A DNA stretch of 64,000 nt from JADKIH01 sp031385005 (GTDB taxonomy: Bacteria; Bacteroidota; Bacteroidia; AKYH767-A; 2013-40CM-41-45): assembly GCA_031385005.1 (NCBI GenBank), contig JANNBB010000016.1:6289-70288 (forward strand), given 5' to 3'. Below the pieces are notes generated by a model that was not told the DNA's origin, did not search any database, and saw only the letters and a program-made list of their open reading frames with translations. Positions within the stretch are counted from its first letter, which is position 1. Each line of letters opens with the position of its first letter. Positions 19,430-28,899 of the stretch are shown one piece after another. Made by a program: the position numbers and the translations under genes.

Positions 19430-19727
19430 TTTGCGTAGTTTTAGGTAAAGTAAATGTAGTAAACCAAATTAGATCTCAGGCCTAATTTTAACAAAGCATA
19501 TTTCTAAAAGACGGATCCGGCACTTGTAGTTGACTATAATATTCAAACAGATCAGCTTTTTATTCTAAAAACGAACTTTTTTACGAGCAACTTACCTCGT
19601 CCAATTCGGCATCAAAATAATTCTTTCAAATACCAATACTAATATGAAATAATCCGAAAATTTCTTTACTTGCATTAACTAAGACTTACATAAAAAGTCG
19701 TTCCACCAATCAACTTACTTAATTAGA

Positions 19728-21806
19728 ATGAAAAAACTTCTACTAACTCTATTAATCGTTTGTGTTAATATTTTCGCTAACGGTCAATGTACAACTACTA
19801 ATGCTACAGGTTGTCAATGTAAAAATCCCGGACAAACAGACTGCGATCTTTTGCCCGATATTCAACTGGGACATCCGCCATTTTATCAATACGATATTGA
19901 TTTTGGTGTTAAAGAATTTTCCATGACAGGAAACCCGGATACTGCTGATGATGGTAAATTATATGTAACCGTATCAACTCCGAATACAGGTTTCGGTCCG
20001 CTCGAAATTTATACCACCGATACTTTCATCTGTTTGATTGATACATTTATCGGAACGGCCCCAAGTATTTGTCCCGACGGAATTACTTATCCGAAGATTC
20101 TTGTCAACCAACGGATCTATCATAAATCAGGTAATACCATGACTTCTTGGGTTCGTCCTGCAGGTACTATGACTTATCACCCCAACCACAGTCACATGCA
20201 TGTCGATAACTGGGGAAATTATACTCTCCGAACGCGCGACAGTTTGCAAGCGGATCCGCTTCAATGGCCTCTTCTTGGCGACGGAACTAAACTTGCTTTC
20301 TGTGTTGAAGATTACGGAACTTGTCCGGGTTACCCGGATCATTGCCTGGATTCTGCCGGCAATTCATTAAACAACAGCAGTGATTTTCCTAATTATGGTT
20401 TAGGTGGAGGGGCCTATAATTGTTCTCCTGCAGTACAAGGAATTTCTTCGGGCTATGTAGATATATACTGGACAACACTTGCCGGTATGTATATTGAATT
20501 ACCACAGGGATTATGTAATGGTGATTATTACATCGTTTGCGAAGTCGATCCCAATCACAATTTTCTTGAAGAAGACGAAACCAACAACGTATATGCCGCA
20601 CCGATCAGACTTAATAAACAAATTTTCAATCCCGCCATACAACAGTCAAATGTAAGTATTTCAAATACCGGAGTCAGTTTATGTCAGGGCGAATCTGTTA
20701 CACTTGCTGCTCAGGCGAATCTGCCAAACATGAGTTATCTTTGGAGCAATGGAGATACCACTCAGTTTACAACCGTAAATGCTTCCGGAGCTTATACTGT
20801 AGAAATTACCAATCAATGTGGAACAGGAACGGCCTTGCCGGTGAATGTAAATGTTTACAATCCTCCCGCAGCGCCCGCTGGTATTAACGATACGATTCCT
20901 GTTCCCGGAAATGCAACGCTTCAGGCACTTTCATCTCCTTACACATTAAATTGGTATGACCAGCCGGTTGGAGGAACACTTTTAGCAACCGGAAACACTT
21001 TTACAACCATCTTCTTAAACACATCTGCTACTTATTATCTGGAAGCCGAAGAAATACATGCCGGAGCGATATTTAACAGTGGGTTATTAGACAGTTCTAC
21101 AGCCGGACAAGGTGGATATTCAAACTCCAATCAGTCGCTGATATTCGATTGTTACAATGATTTTATACTGCACACGGTAAAAGTTTATTCACAAAATGCC
21201 AACAGTAATTTAACGATTGAATTACGCGATGCTAACGGAACGCTTGTTCAAAGCAGACTTGTTAGTGTAAATGCGGGAATGACTGTGGTGACGTTAGACT
21301 TTAATATTACTTCCGGCTCCGGTTATCATCTGACAAGAACGGGTGGTAGTTTGTTTCGAAACAATGGCGGTAGTAATGTGGGTTATCCATTTGTAATTCC
21401 AAATTACCTGGCCATTACAGGTACAACAGCCGGTTCGGGATATTATTATTTCTTCTATGACTGGGACATTAGACTTCCTGATCACAGATGTACAAGCACA
21501 AGAACACCTGTCGAAGCATATATTCTTCAACCGAATGCTCTTGCAGATGTGTCCGTAATCAACTCTTTAAAAGTTTATCCAAATCCGGCGAAAGATCAAT
21601 TAACTGTTTCTTTCCTTGCAAAAGATAAAGTTGCAGTCGTTGATTTGATCGATGCCATTGGAAAAGTTGTGATGACGAAAGAAATCGATGCGAAAGGTGA
21701 GATGATTGAAGAGGCATTTGATATTCATTCTTTGAATAGCGGTGTTTATTTTATTCATATTCTTTCTTCCGGAAAGAACTACTATCATAAACTGATCATC
21801 GAATAA
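19728..21806 (+). CDS. Lysyl-oxidase-family copper amine oxidase with T9SS type A tail
   Basis: 692 residues. The signal peptide ends near FANGQ (20). Residues 75-295 match the lysyl oxidase domain: the copper talon HxxHxHxH is H151, H154, H156 and H158. The KLAFCVEDY segment has K188 where LOX has its cofactor lysine, and QGISSGYVDIY has Y247 where LOX has its cofactor tyrosine. PQGLCNGDYYIV...EEDETNN matches the domain end. Both precursors of the LTQ cofactor therefore seem present. An Ig-like/PKD region, a DUF-type beta domain and a sorting tail (LKVYPNPAKDQLTVS) follow. It probably oxidises amine groups of extracellular proteins or amines at the cell surface. Confidence 0.85.
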   Translation: MKKLLLTLLIVCVNIFANGQCTTTNATGCQCKNPGQTDCDLLPDIQLGHPPFYQYDIDFGVKEFSMTGNPDTADDGKLYVTVSTPNTGFGPLEIYTTDTFICLIDTFIGTAPSICPDGITYPKILVNQRIYHKSGNTMTSWVRPAGTMTYHPNHSHMHVDNWGNYTLRTRDSLQADPLQWPLLGDGTKLAFCVEDYGTCPGYPDHCLDSAGNSLNNSSDFPNYGLGGGAYNCSPAVQGISSGYVDIYWTTLAGMYIELPQGLCNGDYYIVCEVDPNHNFLEEDETNNVYAAPIRLNKQIFNPAIQQSNVSISNTGVSLCQGESVTLAAQANLPNMSYLWSNGDTTQFTTVNASGAYTVEITNQCGTGTALPVNVNVYNPPAAPAGINDTIPVPGNATLQALSSPYTLNWYDQPVGGTLLATGNTFTTIFLNTSATYYLEAEEIHAGAIFNSGLLDSSTAGQGGYSNSNQSLIFDCYNDFILHTVKVYSQNANSNLTIELRDANGTLVQSRLVSVNAGMTVVTLDFNITSGSGYHLTRTGGSLFRNNGGSNVGYPFVIPNYLAITGTTAGSGYYYFFYDWDIRLPDHRCTSTRTPVEAYILQPNALADVSVINSLKVYPNPAKDQLTVSFLAKDKVAVVDLIDAIGKVVMTKEIDAKGEMIEEAFDIHSLNSGVYFIHILSSGKNYYHKLIIE

Positions 21807-21832
21807 GTCAACTTTGATTATCTGATGTTATT

Positions 21833-23074
21833 GTGATGGGCAGGTGCTTAAAATCGTTTCTATTTATAATTCCTTTATTGGTTTTATTGCGAAATGAAAC
21901 ATGCGCACAGTCATTCATTAATTATACAATTTCCAATTCTCCATTACCGGACAATCAATGCCGGTGGATTACAATTGATAATTCCGGGAAGAAATGGTTT
22001 TGCACCGAATACGGACTGGCGGTACTGGATGATACAACCTGGACTGTTTATCAGTCAGCTAACTCGGGATTAACCGACAACTCCGTTAAGCATTTAGTTT
22101 TCGATCAGCAAGGTATGGCCTGGATATCTACGCAAAATGGTGGCGTGTGCACCTTTGATGGAACGGTTTGGAATTCATACACTGTTGCTAATTCCGGCAT
22201 CTCTTCTGATTATATTCGCTCGATCAGCATAGATGCAAATAATATTAAATGGATTTGTACCGACATGGGGTTAAATTCATTCGACGGTGTTACATGGGAA
22301 GTTTTTAATTTGCAGAACTCAGATATTCCGGTCAATCATATTTCATCCGTCTTAATCGAAAACGATAGTATGCGATGGCTTGGTACCATCAACGGCGGGT
22401 TTTCAAAAATGATGAATGATTCTTTTTATACTTATTCTTCACACAATTCTTCATTGTTTGACAACACTGTTTTGTGGATGGCGAAGGATACAAATAATTT
22501 TATCTGGCTTGCATGCCCAAGCGGATCGTTGATTCGTTACTACGCCGGAAATTTTTATGCTTTTAACCCGTCCACATCCGGAAACCCCAGTTATTCGCTG
22601 AGCTCCATTGCTATCGATTCGCTACAAAATATTTATTTCGGAACATATGATTGGGGACTTGTAAAAAAACAGGGCTCCTCTTTTAGCAACTGGAATACGT
22701 CTAATAGCCTGCTTCCGGATGACATTATTCATACCGTAACAGTAGAACGAAATGGCATCATCTGGTTAGGAACGAATTCACAGGGTGTAGTCCGTTTCGA
22801 TGAAAACACTTGGAACTACAATAATGATATTGAACGAGGACCATATATAAATTTATTTCCGGTACCTTGTCTTTACCAGCTAAATGTTTCTTGTTTAAAA
22901 ACAATGGACGAGATTCGTATCATAGATATATTAGGAAAAAATGTTTTCCATAAAACATTTGCAGTCAAAACAAATTCAGAGACGATTAATTTAAGTTTTC
23001 TAAGGGCGGGCATATATTTTATTTGGCTAAGAACCGGACAAGAAAGTCATCTCAAACGATTTATTAAGGAGTAG
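21833..23074 (+). CDS. Secreted two-component-regulator-propeller (beta-propeller) protein with T9SS tail
   Basis: 413 residues with an N-terminal signal (FLFIIPLLVLLRNETCAQ). Repeated units of the Reg_prop type fill about 35-335: W-x-TIDNSGKKWFCTEYGLAV, WISTQNGGVCTFDG, WICTDMGLNSFDG, WLGTINGG and WLGTNSQGVVRFDE. These are the blades of a seven-bladed propeller seen in hybrid sensor periplasmic domains. Here they stand alone, with no membrane or kinase part, followed by a short T9SS sorting tail (INLFPVPCLYQLNV...GIYFIWLR). It starts 26 bases after the lysyl oxidase gene, so the two are probably co-transcribed. Confidence 0.82.
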   Translation: MMGRCLKSFLFIIPLLVLLRNETCAQSFINYTISNSPLPDNQCRWITIDNSGKKWFCTEYGLAVLDDTTWTVYQSANSGLTDNSVKHLVFDQQGMAWISTQNGGVCTFDGTVWNSYTVANSGISSDYIRSISIDANNIKWICTDMGLNSFDGVTWEVFNLQNSDIPVNHISSVLIENDSMRWLGTINGGFSKMMNDSFYTYSSHNSSLFDNTVLWMAKDTNNFIWLACPSGSLIRYYAGNFYAFNPSTSGNPSYSLSSIAIDSLQNIYFGTYDWGLVKKQGSSFSNWNTSNSLLPDDIIHTVTVERNGIIWLGTNSQGVVRFDENTWNYNNDIERGPYINLFPVPCLYQLNVSCLKTMDEIRIIDILGKNVFHKTFAVKTNSETINLSFLRAGIYFIWLRTGQESHLKRFIKE

Positions 23075-23210
23075 CGCTTTTCATTTAACGCCTTTTTTGA
23101 GCGAAATGCCCAAATTATTTTTTCAAATGCTCCCTGTTGAAAAGAATAGCTTGTTTGGTGATCAATAATATCTAAACTTTAGAGTGAATAATAACCAAAC
23201 TCCAAAACTC

Positions 23211-23630
23211 ATGTCAACAGAACAAAACAAAAAAATTATTCTTCGCTTATTCAGCGAAGGAATTATGGAACGCAAGTTTCATGTTTTTGATGAACTGATT
23301 GCTGACGGTTTTATTAATCATTGTAATTTGAATGCCAAGACAGGTCCTGCCGGATATGGCGACTATGTGCATGAATTGTTGAATGCATTTCCTGATTTGA
23401 AGGTAAACATTCAACAAATAATTGCCGATGGAGATACAGTTGCAACAAGAGGTTTTATTTATGGAACACATGACGGGAATTACATGGGACAGCTTCCAAC
23501 AGGAAAGAAAATCCGTTTTAACTACTTCGACTTTTGGAAAATTCGGAATAATAAATGTGCAGAATGTTGGCTACAAATGGATCTGGCGGGAGTAATGGAT
23601 CAGTTAAGGCCGCTGCAAGTTGCACTGTAG
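23211..23630 (+). CDS. SnoaL-like ester-cyclase-family protein
   Basis: 139 residues from the ATG at 23211; a GTG nine codons upstream is possible but less typical. It is an NTF2-fold/SnoaL-like protein: FDELIADGFINHC, GPAGYGDYVHELLNAFPDLKV, I-x-DGDTVATRGFIYGTHDG and W-x-x-D. Characterised SnoaL proteins cyclise polyketides, but most homologues have unknown small-molecule roles. There is no signal peptide, so it is cytoplasmic. Confidence 0.8.
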   Translation: MSTEQNKKIILRLFSEGIMERKFHVFDELIADGFINHCNLNAKTGPAGYGDYVHELLNAFPDLKVNIQQIIADGDTVATRGFIYGTHDGNYMGQLPTGKKIRFNYFDFWKIRNNKCAECWLQMDLAGVMDQLRPLQVAL

Positions 23631-23719
23631 CGACTTATTAATAATCGCGCTTCGGGTAAATATAAAATTTATTAATAGAACCGTTTAGGCGAATGTTGAA
23701 ACTTCGTAAGCGGACGGAG

Positions 23720-26446
23720 TTATTTTTTAATAACTCTTTTAGAATCTTTAGCCCCGTCTGATTCGATTTCAAAAATATACACTCCGGGTTTTAGTCCGGT
23801 TTTGTCGGAGAAATTGTATTCATTATTTCCCAAAGCAGCATTAAAATATTCTTCAAACTCAATCTGTCCTGTAGAATTAATCAGTCGAATTTTAATTTCA
23901 GCGGCGACTTTGCTTTCGAAAGCTACTGTCAGTTTTTCACTAAACGGATTGGGGAAAACAGCAGTTATTTTAAGATTAAGTTGATTAAAGCCGGTGGCAA
24001 TAATATCTACTGACTTGATTGCAGAATAAGTAAAGCGTCCGTCGTAGTCTGTTTGTTTTAGTCGATAATAAGATGTTCCTGCAAATGGGTGCGCATCTGC
24101 ATCTTCATATTTATTAATAATCGTAGAGTTTCCGGCACCGGATATTCTGTGAAGTTCTTCAAATTGAATTCCATTTATCGAACGCTCTATAGTAAAATAA
24201 TCATTATTAATTTCTGAAGCAGTTGACCAGACAATATCTACTACATCCTTGTTTCTTTTCACATCAAACTTTATTAATTGAATTGGCAGTCCGCCTATTC
24301 CACTGTTTTTGCCGATACTAAATTGAGAAAAGGAATTTAAACCCGTTCGTAATGCTGTTGCTGTGCCACCGGATTCAGATTGAGTTGTGCTGCTATGTGT
24401 TCCAACGGTCTGCCACGATGAAGTACTGTTTGCTCTTTTAAGAACGCAATAACTTGCAGGGGTACCAGCTGAATTGGTATGGCCTTTTTCATTCAATGTA
24501 ATACTGTAAGTGCCGCCTGTCATTGCACTATTCGGTGTTACCGTCCAATAACCATAATTGAGCATAGAGTCTACTGTTGTTCCGTTAATTGCAATTCCGG
24601 TTAATGGATAAGACGGATTAATCGGATTATCATTTGTAAAACTGCTAAGTACATTGGTAAAGCCGGTCATACTTGAGAAATTAATATTTATTAATTCATA
24701 ATAAGCAGATGTTCCTATTGGAAAGTCATAAGAGCCGGTTGTATTTACATACCGACGTAAATTTCCTCTAATATATTTTGTGGACGAAAAACTGTTTATG
24801 GATGATGTGGCAGCGTTTGTAACGACTAATTCATTTGCATTTGTTATTAACTGACCGTTTGTTAATGTTAGTATGCCACTTACAGATGTAGTATTTGTCA
24901 AGGAAACATGACCGGAATTATCGATATTCAAATTATTTACCGAAGCAGGTAGTCCGCTACCTGTTACCTGGGCACTTGTTGCATCATAAGTATAATTAGC
25001 AGATGTGCTAAATGTCCGCGTGCCGGTTACCTGAACATTTCCGGTAGCACCGGAAGAAGAAATACCATCCGGTGATGCTAAAATTAATGCCCCGCCACTT
25101 GATAGATTAAATGTTCCTGCTCCGGCAAGGGAATATGTATTCATATCCAATATGGAGCCGGTGTTTACAGTAAAGTTAACGTTGTTACTCATTGTTCCGG
25201 CACTTCTTTCAAATGTTTGAGTGCCTGTTTTACAATAATAAACATTTCCATAACCATAATTTGCTCCGGTTGTAGCCGTCTCGGTAAATGTACCACCCGT
25301 TTGATTATAGTTGCCGTTTATCATTAATGCAGTAACTCCATTTCCACTGCTATTTCCAACATTACTTGTCATGTCAAATGTCCCATTGGATAAACTGAAA
25401 TTGTTTACAGTCATATACGTTGGTGTAATACCACCTTCAGTTGTTCCATCCGTGAGTCCGAATGTTCCTCCGGTTTGTATATAATTTCCTGTAACCAAAA
25501 TTGAATCAGCGGCACCTTTACACGATACATAAAGTAATCCACCTTGCATATAAAAATCACCACCTATCCTTAAAGTAAAACTTTCTTGTTGTGTGAATCG
25601 AAGTCTTCCCGCACCGGACGAGATACATGTAAAATCACCATTTACTGTTGTAAGCAGACCACTTAACTTCTCAGTACTTGTCTGACCGGCACAGTTCCAG
25701 GTGAAATGGTGAAATGTCTGGGTCAGGTTTCCCGGGACAGTACTCGTCAATCCAGTTACTATACAGGTTGAGCCGCTATTCCAGGTTGCTAATGGTAATG
25801 AACCACCATTTACATCATATTGAAATGTAGCTCCTGAATTAATTGTCCATATACCTGTGGTTGTTGTAAAAGATGTAGATTGTGCAATGTAAAAATCACC
25901 GGTGTTTATATTAATAGTTGCTCCGGCAGCAAATGTATGGCTACCTCCGGAGGATAATGTAACTGTTCCATTGTCTATTGTTGAAGTACTTGCCTGTGCT
26001 CCAAGAGTGCCGCCGATTGTTAGAATGCCGTTTACAGTAAGATCGTCGCCGGTTCCATTGGCAAGAGTCATTGTTTTGGCTGACTGGACAATCAAAGTAC
26101 CACCCGCATCAACTACCACCTGATCAACTGTTACATTGGCTGCAATTGTTACAGTATGCCCGGTTTGAATAGTTATAACATTGTTACTGCTGCCGGGGGT
26201 TACTCCGGCGGCTACCCAGGAACTTCCATTGTAGGTTTCCCATGTGGAAGTGGAACCCCAGTTTCCGGTAGCTATCGAGCGGTAATCACCCGATACTGCC
26301 GCATATGCCTGTTTGGGATTGGAGAAATTAAAATAAAGAAACAACCCCAAAATCAAAACCGACAATGGAATTGAAACAACAAAATATCTCTGTATCCCCC
26401 GGATATAAGTTCTGTTAACTAGTCGATTCATTTTTTTCTTTTTCAA
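23720..26446 (-). CDS. Large secreted beta-repeat protein with T9SS type A tail
   Basis: 908 residues. A long basic N-terminus and one hydrophobic segment (about 24-43, IPLSVLILGLFLYFN) form the export signal, with cleavage near QAYA. The mature part begins with a GDYRSIATGNWGSTSTWE motif, then Gly/Thr/Ser-rich short beta repeats (N-x-G-T-x-T...), suggesting a beta-helix or adhesin stalk. The C-terminal third has an FN3-like region (VDIVWSTASEINNDYFTIERS) and a T9SS sorting domain (ITAVFPNPFSEKLTVAF...GVYIFEIES). It is probably displayed on the cell surface. Confidence 0.85.
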   Translation of the reverse strand: MKKKKMNRLVNRTYIRGIQRYFVVSIPLSVLILGLFLYFNFSNPKQAYAAVSGDYRSIATGNWGSTSTWETYNGSSWVAAGVTPGSSNNVITIQTGHTVTIAANVTVDQVVVDAGGTLIVQSAKTMTLANGTGDDLTVNGILTIGGTLGAQASTSTIDNGTVTLSSGGSHTFAAGATININTGDFYIAQSTSFTTTTGIWTINSGATFQYDVNGGSLPLATWNSGSTCIVTGLTSTVPGNLTQTFHHFTWNCAGQTSTEKLSGLLTTVNGDFTCISSGAGRLRFTQQESFTLRIGGDFYMQGGLLYVSCKGAADSILVTGNYIQTGGTFGLTDGTTEGGITPTYMTVNNFSLSNGTFDMTSNVGNSSGNGVTALMINGNYNQTGGTFTETATTGANYGYGNVYYCKTGTQTFERSAGTMSNNVNFTVNTGSILDMNTYSLAGAGTFNLSSGGALILASPDGISSSGATGNVQVTGTRTFSTSANYTYDATSAQVTGSGLPASVNNLNIDNSGHVSLTNTTSVSGILTLTNGQLITNANELVVTNAATSSINSFSSTKYIRGNLRRYVNTTGSYDFPIGTSAYYELININFSSMTGFTNVLSSFTNDNPINPSYPLTGIAINGTTVDSMLNYGYWTVTPNSAMTGGTYSITLNEKGHTNSAGTPASYCVLKRANSTSSWQTVGTHSSTTQSESGGTATALRTGLNSFSQFSIGKNSGIGGLPIQLIKFDVKRNKDVVDIVWSTASEINNDYFTIERSINGIQFEELHRISGAGNSTIINKYEDADAHPFAGTSYYRLKQTDYDGRFTYSAIKSVDIIATGFNQLNLKITAVFPNPFSEKLTVAFESKVAAEIKIRLINSTGQIEFEEYFNAALGNNEYNFSDKTGLKPGVYIFEIESDGAKDSKRVIKK

Positions 26447-26718
26447 ATTTCAATTGATAGGTATTGTGACCAAAACAAATTTGATCCTCTTTATTAATAC
26501 GGTATAAAATAATTTTGGTTTATAAACAAATTTTGAAACATTTTATTAAGTGTAAGATATATTGGGAATCACACATTTTTTTCGAGACAACTAAATGATT
26601 TTTTGAAATTATGGCACTTATACAAAAAACAAGTGTGTAAGAATTTGCCCTTTAATTTCTAATAGTACTTATAAGATTAAAAAGGCCACAAGCAATAGTC
26701 TTGTCAATATTGAAAACG
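26447..26718. other. Intergenic gap, left part
   Basis: An A/T-rich stretch upstream of the 908-residue gene on the left and bordering the SprB block on the right. It has no gene, hairpin terminator or repeat that I can support. The gap continues with a gene remnant (26719-26808) and the promoter of SprB locus 1. Confidence 0.4.
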
Positions 26719-26808
26719 GAATAATCAGGAATCAGTATTTCATCTGCAATGCCGATGTTGATCTAGGTTGTTACTTTACAAGTTTTTGTTGCAAGTGAAT
26801 CAATAGCG
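26719..26808 (-). pseudogene. Decayed fragment of the gene at 38997-39725
   Basis: Read on the minus strand, this segment encodes DSLATKTCKVTT-stop-INIGIADEILIPDYS. The intact gene reads DSLGKKLKPRKETTYINISIADEMLIPDYS. About 30 codons align, with a TAG stop where the intact gene has Tyr and a few missing bases. Homology fades on both sides, so it is a short, old relic. The intact homologue lies 12.5 kb to the right. Confidence 0.75.
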
Positions 26809-26896
26809 ATAAATAAGGAGGATTAATTTTTTATATCCAAAAACGACACGACCATTCCAATGAAATCAATTTAATAATCACTTGTTCATAACTTAA

Positions 26897-26929
26897 TTTG
26901 ACTTTCAACATTTTTTTTCATTCACTTTG
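26897..26929 (+). promoter_or_regulatory. Promoter of SprB locus 1
   Basis: TTTG (26897-26900), 21 bases, then TCACTTTG (26922-26929), one mismatch from the Bacteroidota -7 consensus TAnnTTTG with the expected spacing. The same element, with the same surrounding bases, precedes loci 2 and 3. The ATG at 26947 lies 17 bases past the box. Confidence 0.6.
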
Positions 26930-26952
26930 TAATAAATTTTTTAATCATGAAA

Positions 26953-26984
26953 CTCCCGAACTCCCGAACTCCCGAACTCCCGAA
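26953..26984 (+). repeat. CTCCCGAA tract, 4 copies (locus 1)
   Basis: Four perfect tandem copies of the 8-base unit start right after ATG-AAA (26947-26952). With 4 copies the ATG frame reads through to a TAA at 27022-27024 and misses the signal peptide and SprB frame by one base. Five or two copies would restore it. Confidence 0.95.
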
Positions 26985-27103
26985 CGAGTATACTATTACT
27001 CATTTTTCTTTTCTTATTAATTAAAACAACAACGGCGCAATTTCAAATCACTCCTATTGCGAAATTCTATCAAGGCGGACATAACATCTCTTGTCACGGT
27101 GCA

Positions 27104-28873
27104 ATGGATGGCAGGATTGATCTGGTAGTAGTTAACGGTACAGGACCATACCTTTTTAACTGGAGCAACGGCTCATTCAATCAGAACCAGCAAAATTTAG
27201 ATACCGGTGTTTATACGGTAGTAGTAACAGATGTCAATGGGCAAACGGCTTCGGCTACTATTAAATTGTATCAACCCAATGTGCTTGAGGTAACATTGAT
27301 GCCTGTTGTTTATGAAGGGGGCTATCATATCACAGCCGCCGGAAATAATGATGGCGTCATTGAAGCACATGTTACAGGAGGAACAGCGGATTATTCATAT
27401 CTTTGGAGTAATGGCGAAACTCAATATAAAGCCGGTGGACTTTATGCCGGAAGTTATACCGTAACAGTAACCGATATGAATGCCTGCACAGCTTTCGCGT
27501 CTGTTGTTTTAACCCAGCCAACTCCTTTGCAGGTAGTAAGTATTACAAGTCCTATGAATAATGGTTACAACGTTTCCTGTAAAGACGGCAGTGACGGAGC
27601 AATAAATCTGGTTGTAGCCGGAGGTGTGCAATCCCAACCCTATACATTTCGGTGGAGTACAGGTCGAGAAGAACAAAATCTTTCCGGAATTCCGGCAGGA
27701 AATTATTCTGTAAGAATAACCGATGCGGCAGGCGCTTCAGTAGTCACACAAATCACCTTAACAGAACCACCTTTATTTAAAATCAGCGGCATGGTTCCAT
27801 CCCTTTATCCGAATGGAAAAAACCTGAGCTGCAACACTTGTTCGAATGGCAGCATAACCGTCAATACAACCGGAGGTGTAGGAACACCAACCTATCTTTG
27901 GGAAACCGGACCAACCACACAAACAATAACCAACCAACAAGCGGGAACGTATTTTGTGACAGTCACGGATTTGAATGGATGCACGGCGAATTCATCGAAA
28001 AGTTTAGTGGCACCGGAGAGGGATGATTGGTCGATGTTTGGGAATGCGAATATAACACCGGATTCACAGTTTATCGGGACGAAGGATAATAAGGATTTTG
28101 TGTTGCGGACTAATAATATTGAAAGGTTGAGATTAAAACAAAACGGAGATGTAAAGATTTCAGGAAAGACGGGAAGTGCAACTAGAATGATGCTTATCAA
28201 TGACGATGGAGTAATAATTCCTGGAGACCCCTTTGATCCCGGACCGGTTTCCCCTCTTTGTAATTGGCATTTAACAAATCCGTGGCATCGTGCCAATACA
28301 ACCGGTCCCACCGGTGCTTTTGATGTATTAAACTGTGACCAGCGTTTTGGGTTTGGAATTATTGCTCCCCAAGAAAAAATTCATGTCGACGGATTTGCAA
28401 GATTTTCGTCATTACAATCTTCTGGTAATTATTTAAATATAGGCCACGATGGAAATTCAAAGATTAACAGTTATGGTACAGGTGAATTAAAAATAAATGA
28501 CAATACATCCCAAAATATTAGTCTATGTAAAGGAGGCGGCATTGTAACAATAGGAGAGGTAACTCCCCTAGGTAGTTATAGATTATTTGTACGAGACGGA
28601 ATAAGAACCGAGTCAATAAAAGTTGATGTGGCAAGTTTAAATAACTGGTCTGATTATGTTTTCCAAAAGGACTATAAATTATTAAAGTTATCTGATTTAG
28701 CGCAATTCATTCAAAAACACAAGCATTTACCGGGAATACCTTCCGCTGAAGAAGTTGTAAAAAATGGTTTAGACCTTGCTGAAATGGATGCTAAACTGCT
28801 CGCTAAAATTGAAGAATTAACATTATATGTTATTCAACTACAAAATGAAATTTTGAAATTGCAAAATAAATAA
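27104..28873 (+). CDS. SprB-repeat surface protein, locus 1; frame lacks its start (phase-OFF)
   Basis: The open frame runs from 26951, but its first ATG is internal at 27104. The true N-terminus (signal segment LLLIFLFLLIKTTTAQ, 26993 onward) is in this frame yet out of frame with the ATG at 26947 because of the 8-base tract; the in-frame codon that is ATG in locus 2 is ATA here. The protein has three to four SprB repeats (W-SNG...GVYTVVVTD; LWSNGETQYKAG; FRWSTGREEQNLSG; LWETGPTTQTITN). A tail-fibre-like region (FIGTKDNKDFVLRTNN, EKIHVDG) and a C-terminal SDYVFQKDYKLL...HKHLPGIPSAEEV domain ending in a coiled coil follow. No classical T9SS tail is seen. It is probably a trimeric surface adhesin when expressed. 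Confidence 0.85.
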   Translation: MDGRIDLVVVNGTGPYLFNWSNGSFNQNQQNLDTGVYTVVVTDVNGQTASATIKLYQPNVLEVTLMPVVYEGGYHITAAGNNDGVIEAHVTGGTADYSYLWSNGETQYKAGGLYAGSYTVTVTDMNACTAFASVVLTQPTPLQVVSITSPMNNGYNVSCKDGSDGAINLVVAGGVQSQPYTFRWSTGREEQNLSGIPAGNYSVRITDAAGASVVTQITLTEPPLFKISGMVPSLYPNGKNLSCNTCSNGSITVNTTGGVGTPTYLWETGPTTQTITNQQAGTYFVTVTDLNGCTANSSKSLVAPERDDWSMFGNANITPDSQFIGTKDNKDFVLRTNNIERLRLKQNGDVKISGKTGSATRMMLINDDGVIIPGDPFDPGPVSPLCNWHLTNPWHRANTTGPTGAFDVLNCDQRFGFGIIAPQEKIHVDGFARFSSLQSSGNYLNIGHDGNSKINSYGTGELKINDNTSQNISLCKGGGIVTIGEVTPLGSYRLFVRDGIRTESIKVDVASLNNWSDYVFQKDYKLLKLSDLAQFIQKHKHLPGIPSAEEVVKNGLDLAEMDAKLLAKIEELTLYVIQLQNEILKLQNK

Positions 28874-28899
28874 AAATTGTTTATCAAAATATTTGTCGT

